Shown here in pieces: positions 13,397 to 25,300 of a stretch of 64,000 nt of DNA (positions are counted from its first letter, which is position 1; each line of letters starts with the position of its first letter). A model generated the notes under the pieces. The model saw nothing but the letters and a program-made list of their open reading frames with translations, was not told the DNA's origin and did not search any database. Both the position numbers and the translations under genes were made by a program. The stretch is taken from contig VWZW01005505.1 in assembly GCA_013397115.1 (NCBI GenBank), positions 868,001 through 932,000 of the forward strand, in the 5' to 3' direction. Source of the DNA: Edolisoma coerulescens (lineage: Eukaryota > Chordata > Aves > Passeriformes > Campephagidae).

Positions 13397-15180
13397 TACA
13401 GTGCATGCAAGCATACACACAAATACATGCAAAGCTATAGAAACTAGGACAAAAGGCTGAAACAAACCCATTTATTACAAAAGCATGTCGACTTCATGGG
13501 AAAAATACATCTGGGACAATGTATAGATAGACAATATCTGTCTATCTATATACATAGGTATATATGCACACGTGCCCTTTTTAGGTATCATACAGAATCA
13601 TCATATTCAAGATGAGTTTCTACTTCTATGCCTACTTCATCCAACATTCCTTGGAAGAAACCCTGTTCCTGCTATGACTATAAATACAATAACAAAAATG
13701 GTATTACTAGTTAATGTGTACAAAGTAGCTAGACCAAAATTACATTTTCTACAAGATTATGAAAAGAACGTCAAATTTTTTATGGACCTATAGTTGCACA
13801 AAATAGAGCAATGCAGACACATATATACATCAAATAAGTCAGATTTTTGTTTGCAGATAATACCCATTTTGAATTTTGTTAGCTGTAAGCTTTTCTAGGC
13901 AGGGACTTTTGCCTTCCCAGTTGTTTGCCAAGAGCAATGCATACTGTTTGCATAATGTTAAGTACTAATATCAATTAGTAATTGAGCTTGCTATTTTAGT
14001 AATTTACATCTTGACATGAAACACAACATGTTTTGGCCAAGAATGTATACAGATAATGATAACAGAAAATCTGCTCCACCAGCTGGAAATAACCAGTGTA
14101 GTTATCAGAAATCAATAAATACTGATTATAGATTATTAATTTGGGATGAGGTTTTTTGTTTATTCACCTAACTTTTTGGGTTTGGTTTTCTTTTTCTTTT
14201 CAAGAAAAACAGTGCTGTGATCAGCTGCACTCCAAAAAGTCACAAAGCAAAACTAGAAATCACACTTTGTAGAAAATAATATTCAAGTATAAAACTCAAA
14301 GCAAAGGTTTAAAAACCAAAACCATGTAAAAAGAGTCTTCTCAGTTTACATTAAAAAAAAAAAAAATACAGTAATTGTGGCATTTTTGTATTGCTGTCTG
14401 CTTGGAACAGAATAGCTACGAAATGCTAATGCTCACAAAGCATGCTAGAAAAGAAACTTTAGGTACTAGAGGTTCCATCCCAAATCTGCAGAAATGAACA
14501 AGATATTCTCTATACAGACCCATGTTCTTCGGTACATGCAAAGAACATCCTTATACATGACAACAGCTTTATTTGCATCACTAAATGTAGTGATGTAAAA
14601 GCATATTTACATCCCTAAGCACAGTAACACACAACTACTTAGATGAAATCAAGACATACGTAGTAGTATGTGGTAACTCAGCAACTCAATTACTACTTGC
14701 TGAGAGTTTCCTCATGGTTTTTGCCTGCAGGGATTTGAATCCAAAAATCTATTATAACGCAGTATTATTCACAGCAGCAAAAGATGCACACAAACATGAA
14801 CAGGAAAAATATCTTCATCTGTTGGGAACTTCTAAAGTTTATCTACACCTCCCAAGGTGGAAAAACCACAATTTTATCTTCTTTCAAACCTATTCTAGAT
14901 TTCAGTGCCATCATGGTGTTAAGGGCGTTTATTAGCTACTCTAGAGGTGAAAGCAATTTATTCCACATATTTTTTATGATTGCACTTTAAATGAAACTGC
15001 CCCCTAAGACTGCAAAAGAAGTAGTTATATTCCTACATGAAGGAATTTTTTTATTCAAAGACCAATTTGCATTTTTTCCTCTGAAGTTGAGATCTCTCAC
15101 CGATTATTTACCATATTATTTTCAATAAGGAACAAAACCAGATAGGAAACTTGGATTTCTCATTAATTAATGAATATGAT
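13397..15180. other. Non-coding, AT-rich, with paired hairpins at 14576-14613
   Basis: No gene recognised. A TATC-like impure microsatellite lies near 13520-13565 and an A14 run near 14352. The overlapping inverted repeats at 14576-14613 are listed separately. Confidence 0.55.
14576..14613. repeat. Two overlapping inverted repeats
   Basis: CATCACTA (14576-14583) pairs with TAGTGATG (14588-14595) across a 4-nt loop. GATGTAAA (14592-14599) pairs with TTTACATC (14606-14613) across a 6-nt loop. Both stems are perfect 8-mers and share GATG at 14592-14595, so the two hairpins compete. No function can be assigned. Confidence 0.8.
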
Positions 15181-15182
15181 AT

Positions 15183-15312
15183 CACAGAAATTTTCACAGA
15201 ATGCTCTGAGCTGGAAGGGACCCAGAAGGATCCTTGAGTCCGGCTCTTAAGTGAATGGCCCATACAGGGACTGAGCCTGTGACCTTGGTGTTAGCAGCAT
15301 CTTGCTCTACAA
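15183..15312 (-). mobile_element. TguSINE1-like SINE (tRNA-Ile head, CR1 tail), reverse copy
   Basis: Read on the minus strand, a tRNA-Ile-like head (15312 down to about 15255) contains 'tagagcaagatgctgcta', then 'accaaggtcacagg' and a B-box-like run before 'tgtatgggccattc'. A tail follows with 'ttaagagccggactc', 'ggatccttctgggtccc' and 'ttccagctcagagc', ending in a degenerate CR1 octamer (attctgtg). The 5' end of the tRNA part, including most of the A box, is missing, so this copy is 5'-truncated. The tRNA-Ile plus CR1-tail layout matches my memory of TguSINE1, which is moved by CR1 enzymes. Confidence 0.8.
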
Positions 15313-17148
15313 GGTTTCTAAGAATAATACAACTATTTTCAATGTAATGGGCTTGAAAACCCATACACCTTTTAGAAATATTTAATTCCATTTTCTCCCT
15401 GTCAGCTTTAAAAAACAACATAACACACAGAGCTTCCTAGTACGTTATTTTTTCCTCTAGCAAGGATTAATGCTCTTTATAAGAAGACTACCAAATATTT
15501 ATATGTACACACACACACATATGTGTGTATAATCTATATATACATGTGTATAATCTTTAATTGAATTCATCTAATGGGCTGTCATGCGGCAACCCTCATG
15601 GTTCAACCTATGCTCTTTGGCCCCCTTCTTCTCTTACAGCAATACTGTATTATTTATTAATGATTCCTGCATGGCAAAACTTAATCCATTGAATCAATTA
15701 TGTTTTCCATTTACTCCCTGGAATCAAGATAAGCTTTAAAAAAAGACAGATCTAACACACAAAGACAGCCTTCATAACACAGAAAGATGCAATCTCTAAA
15801 TACAGGGGGAAAAATATATATTTTATAGTAAATACAAAGTTTAAATTACATGCTGAAAAACTGATGAAAAACTGTGAAATTAAAAAAATTTGATGAAGGA
15901 CATATCTAAAAATTTAAATTTGAGACTGAAACCTGTTCTATGCACTGACCAGAAAGCTTGCCAGAAAATACACTTGTAAAATCTATGTGAACTATTTGTC
16001 TGTATTAGATGTGTTAGGAAGCCACAGATTGTGACAAGAGTGGAAAATGGTGTCAGAAATATTTAATACACAAGATACATTTAGATAAATACAGCAGTTT
16101 TATGTTTTACACTCAGACTACTTCAGTGAACAAGTAATTTATTTTTACAATTGAAACTGCACCACTGTTTTCCTAATAGAGTCCAATGATCTGACATTTT
16201 GACCTAACACCAAAGTATCATCATCTAACAATACAATTCACATAGCCTCTCAGCCAATCCTCTTAAACATCATATTTTGTAATTAAATAATTTAAAAATG
16301 CAACACTTATCTAGATTCAATAGAATATTTTGTCATTACTGCTAAATCCTTGTTAAATCTGGTGGACCATTTGCAGTGTACTGATGCAACCCCCAGGCAC
16401 TGCAAATCACAGGTTGCTTCTATCATCTAAAAAGCAGCTATAAAATTCTTGTGACCTCTCATAACAATTGCCAAAGTTCTAAAATGCTGGATATGATTAG
16501 CTTGGAGGAATGTTTGCTTCAAAACACAAAGTAAATCTCAGACAAGACTTTGCAAGGATTTTTAAAATATTTTTTTAAATAACAGAACCAGTTGGTGTTT
16601 AATAGCATACACATATGAAAGACAAAATCTGGATGCTGCTCAGATTATGCATATACGAGTTCTGTTTGTTCTCTAGTACCCAAATGCATCTTACAAATCC
16701 CTTTCCCTTTTGAATGTCCCATAAAAGGAAGGATCATTAACAAGCTGGCTTACTCAGCGTGTTAACAGGAAGAAAAAACACAACACCCCTCAGAAGAAAC
16801 CTTGTGCTTGCCATTTGATATGAGCAATCCTACAAACCTACAGCAGTGCTGTTGACATGTCTTTGGCAGGGATCAGCACCCCCATGGCACCTCAGAACCA
16901 GGGCATGATTGTATCTCTAGCACTACTCCCCCCCGCCCACACTTCTCTCCTGCCTGCTCATCTTTTTAAGACCAGCATCAGTTGACATACTGAGCTGTTC
17001 TCTCTTCACATACTTACAAGTCAGAGTACAGAAATCATTCCAGCAAAGAGGTAAGAGACTTACCACATTTGGTAAGGAGGACTTCCTCCTGGCACACCAC
17101 ACATCCGAGCTGCCCACAGTTTTCCCAACATGTTGTGAAGGTGAGAGG
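15313..17148. other. Non-coding, AT-rich
   Basis: No gene recognised. It holds a CA/TG/TA microsatellite (15501-15555) and a C-rich run at 16927-16940. Short open frames on the minus strand at 16923-17220 arise from G-rich sequence and show no domain. Confidence 0.55.
15501..15555. repeat. (CA)n/(TG)n/(TA)n microsatellite with palindrome
   Basis: An alternating purine-pyrimidine run: CA repeats switch to TG repeats at 15520/15521, giving a perfect 16-bp palindrome acacacatatgtgtgt (15513-15528). TA and TG units follow. Such alternating runs can form cruciform or Z-DNA. Confidence 0.85.
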
Positions 17149-17245
17149 AAAAAAACCAACAAAACAACTCAAACAAACAAAAAAAACCAACAACCCCAAA
17201 GCACCCCCGCCCCTCCCCAAGCCTCAACAAACACAAACCAAAGAA
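17149..17245. repeat. A/C-rich low-complexity tract with G4 motif on the minus strand
   Basis: Nearly 100 bp made almost only of A and C on the plus strand. It includes four C runs (17194-17197, 17204-17208, 17210-17213, 17215-17218). On the minus strand these give runs of 4, 4, 5 and 4 G with loops of 1, 1 and 6 nt, a strong intramolecular G-quadruplex pattern. Confidence 0.85.
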
Positions 17246-20200
17246 GCAGTCATGTAGAAGCCAACTTTATTTATACTCACTCTTCTCATGTATTGTTTAA
17301 AGATGTTTCATCAAAATATAATTAATTTTTAAAAGAGAAAATGTCAAAAAGAAAAAGATGGAAAAGACCAGCTTAATTTTGTAAACTGGATTAAATTTGT
17401 CAAATCAACAAGTAGGAATGAAGATTGTGAAACACCTGATGAAACAAAACTAGAAAGAACTAGATTCCCAAAACCAGACATTATTCTAAAATTTCAAATA
17501 ATCTTCCTTTGGTTACTAAAGATAACCTTGCACTACAGAAATGTGATGGTGAAGTCAACAAAAGAAATATAAAGCAAATACCATGCCTTAATGAAGAACC
17601 CAACAGATGACAAAGCCAATTTTGTCAAGCTCTAAATTTCAGATAAAGTTTACATTTTCAATGCCTTCACACACACTACAGAGTGTAGTTTTAGAGACAT
17701 ACAAGAAAGAATTTTATGCATTAGCTACTATAAAATAATGCTAATTTCCTTGGTTGCTTCTGTACTACTGTTAATAATCAGTTTTTGTTAGCAGTTTTAC
17801 ATTCCTTTATGTGCCTTTTCCTTGAACTGCATATGGCAGTTTTCTTACAATAATATTTCCTGTAAGTTTTCTGCTACTGTTTTAACCTTCAGTCACACAT
17901 GCTGCCATATCATGTCACTCCTTTTTGATAATGGATAGGTTTCTATTTAATTAAAGAGACTGAAGGTATTATATAAAATTGCTGCAAAAACCCACTATTC
18001 TTCCATAAAAGAAAAAATCTGGTGTATTTGTGCATTTTCAATATGAAATATTAGATAAATAAAAATTAATAACATAAACTAGCTTTAAAACAGCTAACTA
18101 GCAAATGGCGTCTTAAAAAAAACCCAATGATTTTACAGCAAGAGGATTTTATAGCTTTTTTATAGTTCTATTTGAAATATTTAAAAGGGAAGTTATAAAT
18201 TTTGGAAGGATAAGATTTGGCATTAGCTAAGTCTTGTATTGGACAAGCCCTCCTGATAAGGCAAAGAGACACGTCCATATTTCTCTCCAGGGAAAAATGT
18301 TTGGTTCAGAGCACCCCTCTTCAAGTAACAAGACAAACATGATAAATCTTGGTCATACTCTACTCAAAGTAGTAAATTATGCTTTGAAATAGTTGCACAG
18401 AATTTGATAGTACATAAATCTGGTAAAAAAAAAATGCATCAAAAGTCTACTTTATGCTTAGTAAGTGGTTAAAGTATAAGTCATTTACAAATAATACAAA
18501 AACAGTTACTTTTCACAGTTGCTTCCACAAGGGAAAACACCTGTAAAGTCTCAAACTGGGCAGAGTTTGACTCCAGACATTAAGGAGTTTCTTTACCTAG
18601 GATTTTTGAGTGTTTCCTTAGCCCTTAATTCCACATTTGTCAGATTTTACTCTTTTTTCCCCTCTGTATTATGAGGCCTTTCTTCAAGGTACAGTTGTGT
18701 TGTATCAACTGTCTAATTCAAGCTTTTCCTGTCTAAAGCTAAAGACTCTCATACACAATTCTGATGCTTGGGATCCTATCCTTTCCCATGATACAATGTC
18801 CCTTTTTGGTTAATAATTACGAAATTTTAAAAAACACAGGATAAAATTAATGTTGTTTTGAACAAGATAAATGATGGACTATCAGATGACCTTTTTATTG
18901 GCAAAATATTGCTTTAGATGAAAATTAAGAAAGAAGGGTAAAATATTAAGTTTGCATAAGAAATTGCTAGGAAAAAAAACCTCTGAAAAACTCAGGTTTG
19001 ACAAAAATATACTACATTTGTACTATTCCGCATAACTATCAACCGTGATATGAATTTTTGTGCTAGTGCTATTTCTGCAATCTCTACAAAAACCATGTTT
19101 TTCCAGAATAAATGTTAGTAGGCGTTACACTGGAGCATCCCTTGAGATAGGAGAAAATACCTTCTTTAAAAGTAATCTTAGGAACGAGGATTAAAAAGAT
19201 AACTTAAAGCTTCATTTCTTTTATCTTATCACATCTTGGCTCCCTCATAGGAAAGGAAGCGATAACTACTGTTGGAAGGAAAAACACACTGCATGCTTCT
19301 TCAAGGCTACACCCTTTTAGATCAGTTGATGGAGATCCAGAAAGGAGGAAATACATTTTCTTCTTTTTAACTACCATGCTTCCCTCAGCAAAAATGTTTG
19401 TAAGTCTACAGGATTAGAATGTAAAAATTTGTACAGAATCCTACAGGGAAGGGCACTGAGTGTTGGTAAGATGTATGCATAGAACATGTAAGAGATCAGA
19501 AGGTGAGGCTGAAACTGCAGAATTGAAGACCAAAAACGTTTTTCGACTGCTGCTCAAAGAACGTGTGAAAAATTACATGGTATATGTCAACAGTGGGCTG
19601 TGACCCAGACATATGTGATTCTAGCTGTATGTCAGAGAAGGTGGTCCTGGGATGCATGTAGAACACACAGTGCAGAGTAAAGTTCACTTCACTGAATTTA
19701 CTTCAACGTTTGGCCAATATTTCTAAAGAACAAGTTGATAATCATACATATCTCATTTCAGTACAGCCACATTATGTTGTGGATTAAAGTAGTTATCCAC
19801 CATAACATATTATCAATTGGTTTTTTCTGTCAACAATTTTGTCACTGTCATACACCTGGAAGTGTATTGGGGGTTGTGCCCTATTAGCCTTGTCACACTG
19901 AGCAGATCAGTAGAATGTAATTATCTGTAAAGTGTTTATCAGTATGAGCTAGGGTTCCACACATTAATGATTTGTGCAATCTGCTCGATTTTTAAGATAG
20001 TTCTATCCACTCTTTCTGCTCTGGCAACTATTCTAAAACATTAATAAACAGCATTTCTTATATCTTTCCAAAAAGATACTGTACTGCATTTAATATTATT
20101 TGAAAATTATATTAATCTATATGAAAGAAAAACTGAATTTTGCATAATGTCTGACACAATAATCTAGTTAGCATTTCAGTACAGAACCAGAATTACTGTA

Positions 20201-20377
20201 AAGGCAAAATATAACAGCGTAGAGTCATGAATCCCAAAAGATACAATTTGGCAGGTTTTAACTAACTCCAAATCTTATTTTTTTTCCCCAAAGAAAAATT
20301 ACAGATAAGTAAGTCTTGACTATGTTTGAGGAAAAGTATCTAGGCAATTTAAATTCACTTAAAGCTGTAGATATGTA
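17246..20377. other. Non-coding, AT-rich
   Basis: I see no gene, named repeat or structured element in this 3.1-kb stretch. The open frames are all 63 codons or shorter and show no motif. Confidence 0.6.
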
Positions 20378-21018
20378 TTGTCGGGCCCCTGTGGACAAGT
20401 TACACACGAGCCAGCAATGTGCCCTTGCCTACAAGAAGGTAGATGAGATCCTGGGCTGCATGAGGCAAGATACTGCCAAGAGGTCAAGGGAAGTGAGCCT
20501 TCCCCTCTACTCGGACCACTTCTCAGATGTTGGGTCCAGTTCTGGGCTCCCCACCACAAGAAAGATGTGGAGCTACTGGCATAGTCCAGCAAAGGGCTAC
20601 TGAGATGATTAAGGGACTTTCACAGACTTCCAAAGTTGATTAAGGAAAGCTGAGGGAGTTGGTGCTTCAGCCTGAAAAACAGAAGGCTCAGATATCACAT
20701 CAGTGTATATAAACACCAGAAGAGATGTGTAAAGAGAAGAGAGCCAAGCTCTTTTCAGTGGTGCTCAGTAACAGGACCAGAGGCAATAGGGACAAACTGA
20801 GAGTCCCTCTGAATATAAGTGAAGATTTTATCCTTCTGAGTACTGGAACACATCCCTCAGCAAAAGGGTTGTGGAGTCTCCATCACTGCAGATACTCAAA
20901 AGCCATCTGGACACAGTCCTTAGCAACCTGCCCAAGATGGCCCTGCCTGAGTAGAGGTGTAGAACCAGATGACCTCCAGAGGTCCCCGCCAACCTCAACC
21001 ATTCTGTGATTCTGTAAT
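20378..21018 (+). mobile_element. CR1 LINE, 5'-truncated, longest copy in the window
   Basis: About 640 bp covering the end of ORF2 and the whole 3' untranslated region. The ORF2 remnant reads QQCALAYKKVDEILGCMRQ and then KRSREVSLPLYS, a run typical of the CR1 ORF2 C-terminus. The expected sequence after LPLYS is then broken by indels and substitutions. The 3' end is intact: 'cctccagaggtccccgcc', 'aacctcaacc', then octamers attctgtg, attctgta. It is the best copy here for subfamily assignment and for an age estimate. Confidence 0.92.
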
Positions 21019-22150
21019 ACTACCTTTACAAACGAAAACAATGAGTTAGTTTGTCTGAGAACTGAAAAGCTCATTAACTTAATTATTAGCGGGTTGTAAA
21101 ATCTGTCAAGAGGAACCTTATCTACCATGGAAGTTAGAATTTAATTAATTATCAGCAGAGACTGACAATTGTTTTAGAGGGAGAAATATTTTAACATATA
21201 TCCCAAAGAAAAAAGAATAGCATACCTTTATTAATAGTATCTATTTTTCCCTTTATGCAGCTACTGTTCCAACATATCACAAAAAGAATCTGTATAATTC
21301 ATTAAGCTAGTTGCCATAATAATGAATTCATTCTAGCTAGATATTTGACAAGTTTGTAGCTGTCATTAAGCAAACAAAAGTAACGAAAAGCAACTAGGAA
21401 TAGTAACATAAGAACAAACAGTAAAAAAAGCCAGAGCAGAATTCTTAAATTCTTACAGCTTCATCATGAAGTTTAGAACTTATACAGATGACTGAATATT
21501 ATTTTCATAAATACTTTATTAACAAGCTTCTCTAAATATTAGAAGGGTTCTGATTCTGAAAAGAATTGATTTCTTAATTTGAAGCATAGGAATTGTCCTT
21601 CTGAAATCTAAGTAACCAAACTAGGAATACATATATATGCATACACAAATGTATTAGGCATATGGACAGAGATATGGACAACTGGTCACATTTTTTTTTT
21701 TCATGAACCAGGCCTATATTTTTCACTAAAAACTACTAAAATCAGTCAACTTAGCTTATACAGTTCACTTCTTTTTGCACCTTCTAATACTGCTATTCCT
21801 CCCATACAGGACGTGACACTTGAAGAATGATCAGTGCAAATAGCAACAGTGTTTTCTTTGAGGCTAAACCATACGTATTTACTCTAAAGCACCTATTTGA
21901 AACCGCGACTCAAATTATAAATTCTCTCCTTCAAGTATTACACACAAATACACAATTACAATTTATGTACACAAAACCCCTTGTAGTGGCTTTATAATAG
22001 GAGAGAAATTTTAAAAGTAATTTTAATATTTTTCATTTTATCATTAGAAGTAGAGTTAGTGTGTATATATAGGATTTATAATTTGATAAGAAACTATTTT
22101 TTTCTTGTAAGCTTTCAAAATGAAATCTTTTGTGGCTGGGTTTGCTTCTT
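21019..22150. other. Non-coding, AT-rich
   Basis: No gene or named repeat recognised. A T10 run lies near 21691-21700. Confidence 0.6.
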
Positions 22151-22340
22151 AAAAAAACCCAAAAAACCAAAAAAAAATCAACCCCAAAAAATCACCCCAC
22201 CAACAAAAAAAATCCAACAAGCCAGAACAAGGCTTCTGACAAGCAGGATTTTCCAATCTCATACTGCTTGAAGTTTGAAATACATATACTTTTCTGAAAA
22301 AACATAACCAACAACCAACCCCCCCCCCAAAAAAAAAAAA
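22151..22340. repeat. Two A/C-rich low-complexity tracts
   Basis: At 22151-22220 the plus strand is almost only A and C (runs such as aaaaaacccaaaaaacc). At 22301-22340 a similar tract ends in a C10 run (22319-22328) followed by A12 (22329-22340). Between them is ordinary AT-rich sequence. Short open frames crossing these tracts are artefacts of composition. Confidence 0.8.
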
Positions 22341-25300
22341 GCACTTTTACAGAGATGTAATATACAAAGATTGAGAAACAAATGAAAGATGTGCAGCAGA
22401 GCAAGGAAAATATAACCAAATTAAATTCTTCTGTCTGTAAAATGACATTTTTTCTCTAAATATTAAGCACTATACCAAGAATCCTAAATTATATCAAAGG
22501 CAAAAATATCAAAGACAAACACACACAGTGCTTATTTTTCTGTCTTCTTTTAGGCATATGATTATTTACCACCCAACAGGTAATTATCCACTTTTCCTTT
22601 ATTCTAAGCATCTATTCACTCCTCTCGAGTATGTGATTTGCATAAAGATGATCTCCTGGGAGTTTTGGCTCTATCTTAAAAATCACGATCAATTTCTGTG
22701 TAATCCAGCTGGATATGAAGCGAGATATGGCACATAGACAAATGGAAATGTAAGAAGCACCAAAGCGTGAAAGAAAGTCACCTTGAAGGGATGATACTGC
22801 AGCACATTTTGCCTAAGATTTCGTAGCTACATTACACATGCATGTTCAAAATATAAACTACCTAAGCATAAACTATATGAACAATCACCTAACAGAGCAG
22901 CTAAACATTACCAGAATGTACGTCCTAGCAAGGTTAACATGTAAGTAAATTATGCCTTACTGATAATTTTGGGCTTTTTTTCTCTAATTAAGTTGACAAA
23001 TAAACTCCTGCAGATAGCTAAGATAAATCTGGATAAAAACTGGGTTTTTCAGCAAAGGGCATCTGTATCTAATTCGCCATACAAAGGCTACAGCATGTTG
23101 ACCATCTTCCTGAACCAAGAAGAAAAAGTACAAGGTTATCACTTCTGATTAATAGTTTTAAACCTCACGATGATGTCGTTCTAGAATGCAAATTTCTCCT
23201 ATTTTGGCTATAAATGTTATCTCAGAGCTTCACTTAGCCTCTTCTGCCCCCTTCTGACCCAAAGTCTGGTAGGTCAGCCCCTTCTGTGAATAATGCTAGG
23301 TGATTTCTTTAAAAAATATTTCTCAGAAAAAATTTAGTACAGAACTCCCCACATAGAACACCTAAGATCAGATTTTGATTTCATTTAAAAGAATAAAAAC
23401 TCCAAGAAACTTCTACATTTGCTCCCAGCTGCAAAATGCCTTTATATACTTATGAGCAGCACATTTCAGAACCTTATTTAATTCTCAGGGAACTAAAATT
23501 GAGTATTTAAAAGAATCCATTCACTACCAACAGGGAGGAAGAAGAGGTTGAAATCTAAATATATAAGTCTTGTTACTGAGACAGTAACCCATACCTAATG
23601 ATGAAAAAGGTATGAAATCCCCAGTGTCTAAAGAAAAATCCAAATCTTTCTAATGATTAACCATGGTACAATTTGTCTTAATACAAATTCAATGGCTTGG
23701 ACAGATTTTAGTCTTCATTGTAAGGGCACATTGATGACATTGAAAATACAGACAGATACAACTGCATCAAATGAAAAAAAAAAGCAAAGCTGAAATACTT
23801 CAGGGTTTTTTTGTACGTTATCCTTCATCATGTCAACGTTTAATGAGAAACATATTACAGATACCATGAGGTTATTCAATTGCTTCATAAATAAAATAAC
23901 TGTAGGATGGTATATAAAATTGTGCCAAAAATCTTACTGTTTAGCAAAATGAATTACTTGTTCTCAACAGAAGCTAGAAGTCATTAAGAAAATTTTACAA
24001 ATACTAAAAGTTGCTTACTTAGCTCAATATAATTCTGATAATTCTGAGACCTAACCTAGAAATCAGGGACTTATGTTTTTTAAAGATATATTGATTCTAA
24101 ACCTCAACAAAATAGGCAGTATATAAGACAGATGTATGGGTGAATAAGTGTTTGTTTTACAAGTGCATTAAGTATTAGAAAAGGTATTTAGTCAAGATCT
24201 GAGGACACTGTACTTTTCATCACTAGACAGATCACCACACATTATAGCTTTAGTAAATCTATTTTTTCCAGGTGAACATAAATGTGTATACCACTGTACA
24301 TACGTCATACAATAATATGATTTATTTTAGAATTTGAAAAATAAGAGGTTTAATGGTAGTTATTGTCTTATTGTAACATATGGATGAAGAAAGTAGTCTA
24401 TTGCCTCAGACATGTGCCACACGCCCACAGTTTTTCTATTTGTAATTTTATTCCAGAAGAATATGGACTTTCCAGGTAGGGTATACATAGGCTTAAAAAA
24501 AAAAAAAAAAATCCTAATTTTCAAACTTGAGTGCAGGAAAGTTAGCAATTCACACAGCCCTGTACCTAAACATGCAGACCTTTTTGTTCTCTCCTTCCCC
24601 CACAGAAAATCTCAGCTCTCCGAGACAATTTATGTGAAACGTATTCAAGAATATTACACTAAGAATGCCACAAAACCAAAAAATGAACATGTTGGAACTA
24701 CAGCTGTCTTCAGCATTGAACATCAACCCAAATGAGAAATAATACACTGCTAGCAATTTATCCAGTGGTATTAGCAGAATAAAGAAACAGAATTTGAAAG
24801 GTTACCGTTGAATGAGATAAAATATGAAATTTAAAAGCCCTTTAAATAATGAGTTTCTTGCTGTTAAAATTTGCTACAGCTAGATAGCAAAACAATTACT
24901 TTGTGACAGATTGGGGGGAAAATGGCAACTTTATTTAAAGGGTAGACAAATTTAATACTGTTATTTCTTTCTTTATTTCCTCCTTTGTATTGTCACGCTT
25001 TCCATGTCAGTGGCGGTCAGGGACTTCTATGGACAATAACAGCACAGTAACAAAGGACTACAAAACATGGTGTTTCTATAAGTGAACTACCAGTGGACAT
25101 GCACAATGCTTCTGCTTCTTTTATAAAATTCCTGTTAAGAGTTGGTCAGGAAATAACATTTCTCCTTTTGAAAAGAAATAAAAATCACCAATGATTCTGC
25201 TCCTCTTGTAAGCTGCTGTTTTAGGGTGCATCAGCCTCTTTCCTTTAAGTCTGCAACAGTAGCTAGAGATTAGTGCATTCTCAGAAACACCTCTCAACAT

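Noticed and set aside
24412..24735. 107-codon frame with a lysine string
   Set aside because: The lysines come from an A17 run; the rest has no recognised domain.
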